Assembly (NCBI GenBank): GCA_002708905.1
Contig: PAPM01000035.1
Span: 1-64,000, forward strand
Origin: Pseudomonadales bacterium
Lineage (GTDB): Bacteria; Pseudomonadota; Gammaproteobacteria; Pseudomonadales; Ketobacteraceae
Length of the DNA: 64,000 nucleotides
Reading direction: 5' to 3'
A program made the translations under genes and the position numbers. Under the pieces are notes generated by a model. That model was not told the DNA's origin. It searched no databases and worked only from the letters and a program-made list of their open reading frames with translations. Shown piece after piece: positions 56,324-64,000 of this stretch. Numbering within the stretch: the stretch's first letter is position 1; each line of letters starts with the position of its first letter.

Positions 56324-57658
56324 CTAGATTGCGGTGATATCGGACTTTCTGCGGCGGGGGAGGACACCGGTAACCAGCTTTTTGGCCGTTCCATAGGTGG
56401 TTCGCCTGTCCCGGGGGAAAAACGGGCCGATACCGTGAACCTGCTCAACATCCGGGACCAAATAGCGACGTTCGGCTGCCTTGATGACGGCTCCTGTGAT
56501 CTGCAGAATGCGCGCATCGCCGAAAGGGGTTCCAACGCCACTGTTGAGGGTCAGGCCTATGGACAGGTTTCGAACCGGATCCGCCCAGCCCCCTGAGCCT
56601 CCGAAGCCGAAGTGGCCAAAGCTGAGGGAAGTAGGTTTGCCCAAAGCCCACACGCGGTGAAATCCCAGGCGCCAGTGCATGGGTACCGGGATGACATCGC
56701 CCATGGTCCGATTTTGTATTTGGGTGATCTCGTTCATGGTTTCCCGGGAAATCAGGCGAATGCCATCAAGTTCACCTCCGTTGGCCAACAGCGCGTACAG
56801 TTTTGCCAGGGAGCGGGCGGTAAACATGCCGTTGGCGGCAGGAACACAGGCATTGAGGAAATCAGGGCTATTAAAATCCAGATACATGGCGCCTTTTGGA
56901 ACCAGTGCAGATATGGTTTTGTCCAGATCGATGTTGGCAACCTTGAGCCCGGCGGTCACCGCTTTCAGCATCAGCTTCTGACTGCGGTATTCCGAACGCA
57001 TGCCGTAGGACCCTTTGCGTCCAATGCTCTGGACCAATTCGGCGCGGCGGTACATCTGCTCATCCGGCAGACCCACAAACAGACCATCCAGATTCAGTGG
57101 GCCGGCAATTAATTCTTCCAGCACCTCAGCGAATGTCTTATTGGTGACCCGTTGGATCAGCTCCCCAATCAGCCAGCCATAGGTGAGTGCATGATAGCCG
57201 TTGGTGGTACCGGGTTCATGGATCGGGTTAGCCCGTTCGATGGCGGTGGTCATGAAATTCCAGTCCATCATTTGCTCGGCATCGTCGATCATGTCACGAA
57301 TGTGGTAAAGACCGGCTTCGTGGCACAACAATTGGCGAACGGTGATGAATTGCTTGGAGCGCTGGCCGAACTCGGGCCAGTATTTGCTGACCGGGTCATC
57401 GTAGCGCAGGAAACCCTGATCGACGAGAATATGCAGTAAGGTGGAAGCGACACCTTTGGTGGTGGAAAAGGAGAGGGAAAGTGTTTCAGCCCGCCAGGGG
57501 TCACCGTCACGGTTGCGGGTGCCGCCCCAGATGTCCACCACGCACTGCCCCTTATGGTAGACCGTTAAGGCTGCGCCTCCCGGGCGGTTGCGTGGAATTT
57601 GCTGGGAAAGAACTTCTGCCACTCGACCAAAGTCTGGATGCACGTAACCTTGTAACAT
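56324..57658 (-). CDS. Serine hydrolase of the beta-lactamase/EstB-like family
   Basis: 444 residues, class C beta-lactamase fold. Ser in SFSTTKGVAS (the SxxK motif, near residue 89), Tyr in NGYHALTYGWLIGEL (near 178) and a HFGFGGSGGWADP motif near 360 in the place of KTG. There is no signal peptide, so it acts in the cytoplasm and is likely an esterase or transesterase. P. fluorescens EstB-like enzymes and LovD are relatives. Substrate unknown. Confidence 0.85.
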   Translation of the reverse strand: MLQGYVHPDFGRVAEVLSQQIPRNRPGGAALTVYHKGQCVVDIWGGTRNRDGDPWRAETLSLSFSTTKGVASTLLHILVDQGFLRYDDPVSKYWPEFGQRSKQFITVRQLLCHEAGLYHIRDMIDDAEQMMDWNFMTTAIERANPIHEPGTTNGYHALTYGWLIGELIQRVTNKTFAEVLEELIAGPLNLDGLFVGLPDEQMYRRAELVQSIGRKGSYGMRSEYRSQKLMLKAVTAGLKVANIDLDKTISALVPKGAMYLDFNSPDFLNACVPAANGMFTARSLAKLYALLANGGELDGIRLISRETMNEITQIQNRTMGDVIPVPMHWRLGFHRVWALGKPTSLSFGHFGFGGSGGWADPVRNLSIGLTLNSGVGTPFGDARILQITGAVIKAAERRYLVPDVEQVHGIGPFFPRDRRTTYGTAKKLVTGVLPRRRKSDITAI

Positions 57659-57868
57659 ACCGTGGTGTCCCTGTTATTTTTATATTGCTTATTTATAGCA
57701 GTTTTTACCCTGAAAGACACACGAAGTCGGGGTGATGTTTATTTAGGTGTTATTGTCGCCAAAATGAATGAGGATTGATTCAAAAAATCAAGCATCGGGG
57801 CGCTGTGGTCATGTGGTTTCGGGTACACATCTGGTTTAATTGCCACCATTAGTTTGGGAGGTTTTTAA

Positions 57869-58561
57869 ATGAGTGATACCAATTGGTACCTGGGTTTTGG
57901 TGCATCTGAAACGTTATTCGCCATGAATCAGTCTTACCGCGATTCATTGGCTTCGGCGTCAGAAAAAGAACAGTCGGAAAAACTGCTGGCATTGCTTATT
58001 CAATTTGCTGATGAATGCCTGGATCAGTATTTTATCAACCCGATTGAGCGGGTGAAGCTGAATGCCATGGGGCAGAAAATTGTCTCCGGTGGCGTTTCAG
58101 CTATGAAAAAAACCATTCATCTGACGCTCAAGCAGGTGGTGAAAAAAATGTCCAAGGCGGATCGGACGCATATGGCGGACTACATTAATAGCCTGTTGAA
58201 GCCGTTGCGTGAAAGCTCGCGGTATCCCACCTATGTTGCGGTGGAGATAACCCCGCAGTTGCGAGAGCGGTTGAATCGCGCGGTTGAGCAAGGGCGCGAG
58301 CAGGGCGTGGATGCCATCGTTAAAGATTATTCAGATGCTCTGTGCGAGTTGGTGGATGTGGCCTTGCACTCTTACATGGAAAAGCCATTGGGAATGATGA
58401 AGCTGGGTATGGTGATGAATAAAATTACATCCGTCGCCAGTGATGCAATACGTGGCGCAGCTCAGACGGTAATTCGTAAAACCATTCCGTCCATGAGCGA
58501 TAGGGAAATGCAGGGGTTCTTTGAATTTTCAGAGTCGATCCTGTATCCCCATCCGGCCTGA
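57869..58561 (+). CDS. Helical protein of unknown function
   Basis: 230 residues, not recognised. It begins MSDTNWYLGFGASETLFAMN with GGGAGG before the ATG. Predicted all helical, no signal peptide or clear membrane span. Amphipathic helices with Lys/Arg faces occur at about 45-75 (LDQYFINPIERVKLNAMGQ) and 85-115; a Gly/Met-rich segment near 175-190 (GMMKLGMVMNKITSVASDA) could insert in or lie on a membrane. Located between a serine hydrolase and a nitronate monooxygenase, single gene with its own terminator. Confidence 0.75.
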   Translation: MSDTNWYLGFGASETLFAMNQSYRDSLASASEKEQSEKLLALLIQFADECLDQYFINPIERVKLNAMGQKIVSGGVSAMKKTIHLTLKQVVKKMSKADRTHMADYINSLLKPLRESSRYPTYVAVEITPQLRERLNRAVEQGREQGVDAIVKDYSDALCELVDVALHSYMEKPLGMMKLGMVMNKITSVASDAIRGAAQTVIRKTIPSMSDREMQGFFEFSESILYPHPA

Positions 58562-58575
58562 TGCTGTATGCTATT

Positions 58576-58603
58576 AAAAAGGGACGCATAGGCGTCCCTT
58601 TTT
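58576..58603 (+). terminator. Bidirectional terminator
   Basis: AAAAAGGGACGC pairs with GCGTCCCTTTTT around ATAG; T runs on both strands. Serves the convergent unknown gene and the monooxygenase gene. Confidence 0.93.
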
Positions 58604-58622
58604 AATGTGCTGAAAACGAGTA

Positions 58623-59636
<1,014 letters not shown>

Positions 59637-59717
59637 CTACATCAAATTCCAGAATCTCATGCAATGGCCGAATGACCTCTAGTTAGGCAAGGTGATGAAT
59701 TTGTTCCCTGAAGACAA

Positions 59718-60122
59718 TCAGACGGCCCGTTTTGTGGCCTGTTCACCCTGTTGCAGCAGCTTTTGCTGAACTAAATAGATATCGATCACATTGCCCTGCA
59801 ACATGCGATTCATCAGGGAGTTTTTAGAGAGATCACGGGAAGTCGGCTCTCTAAGATATTGAATTATCGCCGTGTCGGTGGGGAGGGTATGCCGGAGTAT
59901 TTCATCTATGCGGAACAGGTAGGAGATGCGCTCCAGTGTGTCCCGGGGGATGGTCCCTGTTTTACCATTCTTCCAGTTGGCGTAGGTGGAGGTCGCCGTC
60001 AAACCCAGCAGGGTCATGGCTTCGGGGCGGGTGAGCTGCCAGCGGGCAGCGAGGCTGAAAAATCCTTTTAGCGCCAGCTGGGCAATTCCGCGGCGCGCTG
60101 TCACATCATCCTGATTGTACAT
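59718..60122 (-). CDS. Xre/MbcA/ParS-type antitoxin-domain protein, without adjacent toxin
   Basis: 134 residues. N-terminal HTH (about 30-70, LTRPEAMTLLGLTATSTYANWKNG) and C-terminal toxin-binding-domain features (ERISYLFRIDEILRHTLP and SLMNRMLQGNVIDIYLVQQKL). This domain pair is that of antitoxins whose partner is a RES-domain toxin. No RES-like gene is seen on either side: the neighbours are a nitronate monooxygenase and an acyl-CoA ligase. It may therefore act as a solitary regulator. Confidence 0.75.
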   Translation of the reverse strand: MYNQDDVTARRGIAQLALKGFFSLAARWQLTRPEAMTLLGLTATSTYANWKNGKTGTIPRDTLERISYLFRIDEILRHTLPTDTAIIQYLREPTSRDLSKNSLMNRMLQGNVIDIYLVQQKLLQQGEQATKRAV

Positions 60123-60171
60123 CGTGTCCGTCTACGTTTGGTTACCGTCCTTTATTTTTATAGCAAACCAT

Positions 60172-60207
60172 AACAAAAAGGCCAGCGATATGCTGGCCTT
60201 TTTGTTG
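60172..60207. terminator. Symmetrical bidirectional terminator
   Basis: AACAAAAAGGCCAGC pairs perfectly with GCTGGCCTTTTTGTT around GATAT. T runs on both strands; ends the ligase transcript on the minus strand. Confidence 0.92.
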
Positions 60208-60222
60208 TTGGCTACAAGGCAA

Positions 60223-62061
60223 TCAGTAGCGGTATTCGCCTTTATTGATGCCTGCCAGTATTTCGTCGGTCACCTCGACGTATTCGTCAGTGCCAGGCAG
60301 CAGAGCGTAGACGGCTTCGCCATTGGTTTTGGCAGGATCAAAGGCTTCTTCCTTCAAATGGGACTTCTGGTACTTGAAGGTACCTGTGGTTTCCATTTGT
60401 TGTTTGATGCGCAGGAATAACGGAACTGCGTAGGCAGGAAGACTTTCACGCAAGTAAGTACAGAGGCCTTTGAAATCCATTTCTTCCATGGGAACGGTTG
60501 GGGTAATGGAGGCCATACCCGCGCGGCCGTTGGTGTTGGGGATTTCTACACCGTAGACTACGGCTTCTGAAATCTGTGGATAACCGGCTACGATATTCTC
60601 CACTTCGGTGGTGGAAACGTTCTCACCTTTCCAACGGAAGGTGTCACCCAGGCGATCCACAAACTGGGTATGACCAAAGCCGATATCCCGTAGCATGTCA
60701 CCGGTGTTAAACCAGCGATCACCTTTGGTGAACACATCAGTCAGTACCACTTTTTTGGTTTTTTCCGGATCGGTGTAGCCGTCCAGAGGCGCCTTGTCAT
60801 TGATCTCGGCAACCAATAACCCCTGCCCACCTTTTTTAACTTTGCGCATGAACCCGTCCGGGCCGCGTACCGGTTCCTCTTTCTCTTTGTCGTATTCCAC
60901 CAGGGCCCAGCTCATGGGTGAAAAGCCTACGGTGTTGTCGAAGTTGAAAATATTGGTGAAACCGATGTTGCCGTCGGATGCAGCATAGAGCTCAATGATT
61001 TCTTCAATGCCGAAGCGTTTCTTGAATGGCATCCATACATTGGGACGCAAGCCGTTACCCACCATTTTGCGTACCGGGTTGTTGGCATCATCAGACTTGG
61101 CCGGTTGATCCAGCAGGTAGCGGCACAGTTCGCCAACGTAACCGATAGCGGTGGCATTGTACTTGCGCACATCGCGCCAGAAGTTAGATGCACTGAATTT
61201 ACGGCGAATAGCAAACCCGGCAGAACCTGCAATAGCAGATCCCCAACATACACATAGACCGGTTGCGTGATACAAGGGCAGGGTGGAGTACATGACGTCC
61301 TTTGGACCCAGGCGCATGGCCATAATGCCGAAGCCGCCGTAGGACTTCATCCAACGGCCGTGCTTGAAGATACCCGCTTTAGGCAGGCCGGTGGTGCCGG
61401 AGGTGTAAATGTAAAAGCAGGGATCATCGTAATAGATGCGGTTGGTAGAGTCCGGATTATGGGTAGGGCTATGGGCGGACTCAGTGGCCAGATTAAGGTA
61501 GCCTTTGGGCGCAACTCCGGGATCTTTGGTGGTGTCCTGGTCAGCGAGGAAGAAAATCTTGTCGTCTTCAACATTCAGCTCGCTGCGCACTTCGTCGAAG
61601 GCGTCGGTCAATTCACCGCCTACAACGGCGGCAACCGGGTTCACCAGATTAAAGCTGTGTACCAGTACTTTACCGGTTTGGGAGCTGTTGAGCATGGCGC
61701 AGACAGCGCCGATTTTAGCGACGCCCAAGACGGTGGCGAGCAATTCGGGACGGTTTTCGATGAAGACACCAACGACATCGCCTTTTTTGATGCCCTGGCT
61801 CATCAGGTAGTGGGCAATGCGGTTGCCCCACTGGTTGAACTCGTCGTAGTTGAACCGTGTGTTTTCGTAAAGAATCGCGGTACCACGAGGATTGCGTTTG
61901 ACCGCCTGCTCGAAGGTCCATCCAAGACCACAGGCCTGTGTGGGATCTGTGATATTACCGGCTTTTAGTCCTTTGATCATCCGGGGCAGGTTCCGCATGA
62001 TGAACGGCGCCTTTTTCAGCATCATGCCCCAGGTAATCACGTCAGTCGTACTGCTTGTCAT
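60223..62061 (-). CDS. Long-chain acyl-CoA synthetase, FATP/VLACS type
   Basis: Activates long or very long fatty acids to acyl-CoA. 612 residues. AMP-binding P-loop YIYTSGTTGLPKAG (near 217), YVGELCRYLL and MVGNGLRPNVWMPFKKRF in the core, then YAASDGNIGF, DRLGDTFRWKGENVSTTEVE and a closing FKYQK. The NGLRP and GLPKAG forms, plus the FRWKGENV hinge, match the fatty acid transport protein group rather than E. coli-type FadD. A hydrophobic N-terminal stretch (about 6-30) may dock it on membrane. Confidence 0.92.
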   Translation of the reverse strand: MTSSTTDVITWGMMLKKAPFIMRNLPRMIKGLKAGNITDPTQACGLGWTFEQAVKRNPRGTAILYENTRFNYDEFNQWGNRIAHYLMSQGIKKGDVVGVFIENRPELLATVLGVAKIGAVCAMLNSSQTGKVLVHSFNLVNPVAAVVGGELTDAFDEVRSELNVEDDKIFFLADQDTTKDPGVAPKGYLNLATESAHSPTHNPDSTNRIYYDDPCFYIYTSGTTGLPKAGIFKHGRWMKSYGGFGIMAMRLGPKDVMYSTLPLYHATGLCVCWGSAIAGSAGFAIRRKFSASNFWRDVRKYNATAIGYVGELCRYLLDQPAKSDDANNPVRKMVGNGLRPNVWMPFKKRFGIEEIIELYAASDGNIGFTNIFNFDNTVGFSPMSWALVEYDKEKEEPVRGPDGFMRKVKKGGQGLLVAEINDKAPLDGYTDPEKTKKVVLTDVFTKGDRWFNTGDMLRDIGFGHTQFVDRLGDTFRWKGENVSTTEVENIVAGYPQISEAVVYGVEIPNTNGRAGMASITPTVPMEEMDFKGLCTYLRESLPAYAVPLFLRIKQQMETTGTFKYQKSHLKEEAFDPAKTNGEAVYALLPGTDEYVEVTDEILAGINKGEYRY

Positions 62062-62326
62062 GTTACCCCCAGTCGGTAATCCTTAAATATGTAAGGTTTT
62101 AATGTTATCTAGCGCAAAAGCACGCATGGGAACGTGAGCAGAAGTGGATCAAAACCGCGAGATATCCCAACAGGTAGATGGGTGAAAATACGCACCCTAA
62201 AAATTAATTGATGGGTTTTTGACTTGTTATCCACTCTTTATTTGCGTTGGCGTACGATAACCTCAAGGGCCGCTTGGTTCAAGCCTTTGAGGTCTAAAAG
62301 TAGGCGTTTGGGGCGCCTTGATACGT
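62062..62326 (-). other. Intergenic region upstream of the acyl-CoA synthetase gene
   Basis: About 265 bases, AT-rich in the middle, no gene seen. Probably holds the ligase promoter. The inverted repeat at 62327-62364 borders it. Confidence 0.5.
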
Positions 62327-62364
62327 GGTATCAGAAGCGGCCCTGTCAAGTCGGCTCTGATACC
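62327..62364. repeat. Inverted repeat at the carboxylase stop codon
   Basis: GGTATCAGA and TCTGATACC are perfect 9-base arms separated by 20 bases; a second GATAC-gtg-GTATC palindrome overlaps the left arm. The stop codon of the carboxylase (62346-62348) lies in the loop. No T run follows, so a classical terminator is unlikely; it may stabilise the mRNA or bind a regulator. Confidence 0.6.
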
Positions 62365-64000
62365 GGGTTTTCCTCTGAAATCAATAGGATAAGCTGACGG
62401 GCTTTGAGTTGGTCGCCAACATTTGCAGCGACTTTGTTGACCGTTCCCGCGACGCTTGCCTTCAATTGGTGCTCCATCTTCATCGCTTCCACCACTGCTA
62501 CTACGTCACCTGGACTCACGCAATCTCCAGGACTGACCTGAATGGCCACCAGATTTCCGTCCATCGGTGCAAGTACGCTGCCTGACCCTTTTTGGGAGGC
62601 TTTTTCCGATGGGGCGTGGGTGATGTCTTTGAAGCGATAGCTGTGATTTCCGTCGTCGAGATAGATTAGGTTATCTACCTGATAGAAATGCATCGTCCGA
62701 GTGACAGACGGCTTACCGTTCTCCATTTCCGTGACTTTCGCTTGCTGACCTTGGCGTTCAACTTTCAGTCGGGTGTGTTCTCCAGCGCAGGATATGGTGA
62801 TGATTTCACAGCCCTTAACCTGGTAAAGCCAGCTCGAATCCCCGTTACTCAATCTCACCCGGGACCCCGTACCCAACGCGCAGTGGCTATTGATAACATG
62901 GAGCAGGGCTGCGGCTATCTTGGCCGCGGCTTGTTGCGAGGCGGCATCGGCAGCCTGCCAATGACCCTGGTGTTCAGCAATGAAACCGGTTGTCGCTGCG
63001 CCCGCTTTGAACTGGGGATGTCCGATCAACTGTTTGAGAAACCCTCGGTTGGTTTGGGTACCCAGCAGCACAGTGTTGGTGAGGGCGCGGTCAAGTTTGC
63101 GAATGGCGGTGGCGCGGTCTGGGCCATGGGCAACGATTTTGGCCAGCATGGGATCGTAGAACGGACTGATGGTACTACCGCTGCGAATGCCGCTGTCGTT
63201 TCGGATGCCCGGTTGGTTATCGGTCTGCCAGAAATGTACCGGTCCTGTTTGCGGCAGATAATTCTGGTAGGCTTCTTCGGCGTAAAGTCGCACCTCGATG
63301 GCGTGGCCCTGCAATGGGATCTGATCCTGCGTTAGAGGGAGAGCTTCACCTGCTGCGACCCGCAGTTGCCACTCTACCAGATCCTGACCGGTGATCATTT
63401 CCGTTACCGGATGTTCCACCTGCAAACGGGTATTCATTTCCAGAAAATAGAAATGGCTTTGCTCATCCACCAGAAATTCAACGGTACCTGCGCCGACATA
63501 ATCACAGAGTCTGGCGACTTTTACTGCCGCTTCGCCCATGGTTTGACGCAGTGCATCCTTGATGAAAGGGGAAGGCGCTTCCTCAATCACTTTCTGGTGG
63601 CGGCGTTGTACTGAGCAATCCCGTTCCCACAGGTAGACGCAGTTACCATGCTGGTCGGAGAAGATCTGGATCTCTATATGACGCGGGTTGATGATGGCTT
63701 TTTCCAGAATCAATTCGCCATTGCCGAAGGCGTTCTCGGCCTCGGAACGTGCCGATTGCAGCTCGGATTGAATCTGGGTCAGGTCCTCCACCAGTCTCAT
63801 ACCACGACCACCACCACCGGCCGACGCCTTGATCATCAGGGGTGTTCCAATTCGTTCGGCTTGCGCTGATAACGTTTCCAATGACTGATCGGCGCCATCG
63901 TAGCCGGGCACGGTGGGCACACCTGCTTTTTCCACCGCAAGTTTGGATTGGCGTTTTGATCCCATCAGTTTGATGGCAGAGGAGGGTGGTCCGATAAAAC
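62346..64000 (-). CDS. Biotin-dependent acyl-CoA carboxylase alpha subunit (partial, 5' part cut off)
   Basis: At least 551 residues remain; the frame is open to the right edge, where FIGPPSSAIKLMGSK shows the internal biotin carboxylase sequence, so the N-terminus (about 110 residues) is missing. The ATG at 63965 is internal. ATP-grasp domain with ASAGGGGRGMRLVED, HIEIQIFSDQHGNCVYLWERDCSVQRRHQKVIEEAPS and FLEMNTRLQVEHPVTE; middle BT-like domain; C-terminal biotin site VVEAMKMEHQL (Lys near the end). It carboxylates acetyl-, propionyl- or methylcrotonyl-type acyl-CoA; the beta subunit is not in the window. Confidence 0.93.
   Translation of the reverse strand, partial: FIGPPSSAIKLMGSKRQSKLAVEKAGVPTVPGYDGADQSLETLSAQAERIGTPLMIKASAGGGGRGMRLVEDLTQIQSELQSARSEAENAFGNGELILEKAIINPRHIEIQIFSDQHGNCVYLWERDCSVQRRHQKVIEEAPSPFIKDALRQTMGEAAVKVARLCDYVGAGTVEFLVDEQSHFYFLEMNTRLQVEHPVTEMITGQDLVEWQLRVAAGEALPLTQDQIPLQGHAIEVRLYAEEAYQNYLPQTGPVHFWQTDNQPGIRNDSGIRSGSTISPFYDPMLAKIVAHGPDRATAIRKLDRALTNTVLLGTQTNRGFLKQLIGHPQFKAGAATTGFIAEHQGHWQAADAASQQAAAKIAAALLHVINSHCALGTGSRVRLSNGDSSWLYQVKGCEIITISCAGEHTRLKVERQGQQAKVTEMENGKPSVTRTMHFYQVDNLIYLDDGNHSYRFKDITHAPSEKASQKGSGSVLAPMDGNLVAIQVSPGDCVSPGDVVAVVEAMKMEHQLKASVAGTVNKVAANVGDQLKARQLILLISEENPVSEPT

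Overview
The window is a piece of a gammaproteobacterial chromosome. Its backbone gene order (tyrA-aroA type fusion, cmk, rpsA; ihfB, lapA, lapB, pyrF, comEA-like; tRNA-Asn, aminotransferase, uvrB; infC, rpmI, rplT, pheS, pheT, ihfA, merR, tRNA-Pro) is that of Pseudomonas and its relatives. The accessory content is dominated by fatty-acid handling: a FadL-type porin, a FATP-type acyl-CoA ligase, two acyl-CoA dehydrogenases, a thiolase, two SDRs, three thioesterases or lipases, a desaturase, a phasin-like protein and a biotin-dependent acyl-CoA carboxylase. This suggests a lipid- or hydrocarbon-using marine member of the Pseudomonadales/Alcanivorax-like group. That placement is an inference from gene content and order, not a sequence match. 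No phage, insertion sequence, integrase or CRISPR array is visible.

Layout. 1-4040: aroA (probably the 3' part of a tyrA-aroA fusion), cmk and rpsA, closed by a strong terminator. 4111-35086: a block of about 31 kb separating rpsA from ihfB, which are normally adjacent. It holds an SDR, a TolC-like protein, YqcC, a 7TM hybrid histidine kinase, HIT and Prc, FadL, SixA and DUF503, a porin with a small PBP-like protein, DUF2804 facing SirB, a thioesterase, an SDR/acyl-CoA dehydrogenase/AraC locus, a chemoreceptor-STAS-phosphatase signalling operon, the ybbA-ybbP-uup operon facing tesA, a second acyl-CoA dehydrogenase and a rhomboid protease. 35415-40332: ihfB, lapA, lapB, pyrF, a ComEA-like protein, an orphan MlaC, an acyl-CoA thioesterase and RfaH. 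40441-44448: tRNA-Asn, a class Ic aspartate aminotransferase, uvrB and tRNA-Val. 44449-50184: the infC-rpmI-rplT-pheS-pheT-ihfA-merR operon and tRNA-Pro, without thrS. 50260-64000: two glutathione transferases facing a TetR regulator, a lipocalin, thiolase, desaturase, phasin-like protein, serine hydrolase, an unknown helical protein, a nitronate monooxygenase-like enzyme, a lone Xre/MbcA-type protein, the acyl-CoA ligase and the truncated carboxylase.

How it fits together. FadL would import long-chain fatty acids, the FATP-type ligase would activate them, and the dehydrogenases, MFE-2-like SDR and thiolase could carry beta-oxidation steps; the desaturase and thioesterases adjust acyl pools, and the phasin-like protein may coat storage granules. 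LapA/LapB, MlaC and RfaH belong to outer-membrane upkeep. Among the less ordinary features are a structured leader ending in an intrinsic terminator directly before the AUU-initiated infC, a second terminator before pheS without a Phe leader peptide, the apparent lack of surface-polysaccharide genes at the place where Pseudomonas keeps its O-antigen cluster although RfaH remains, and the MCP-STAS-HsbR-like operon.
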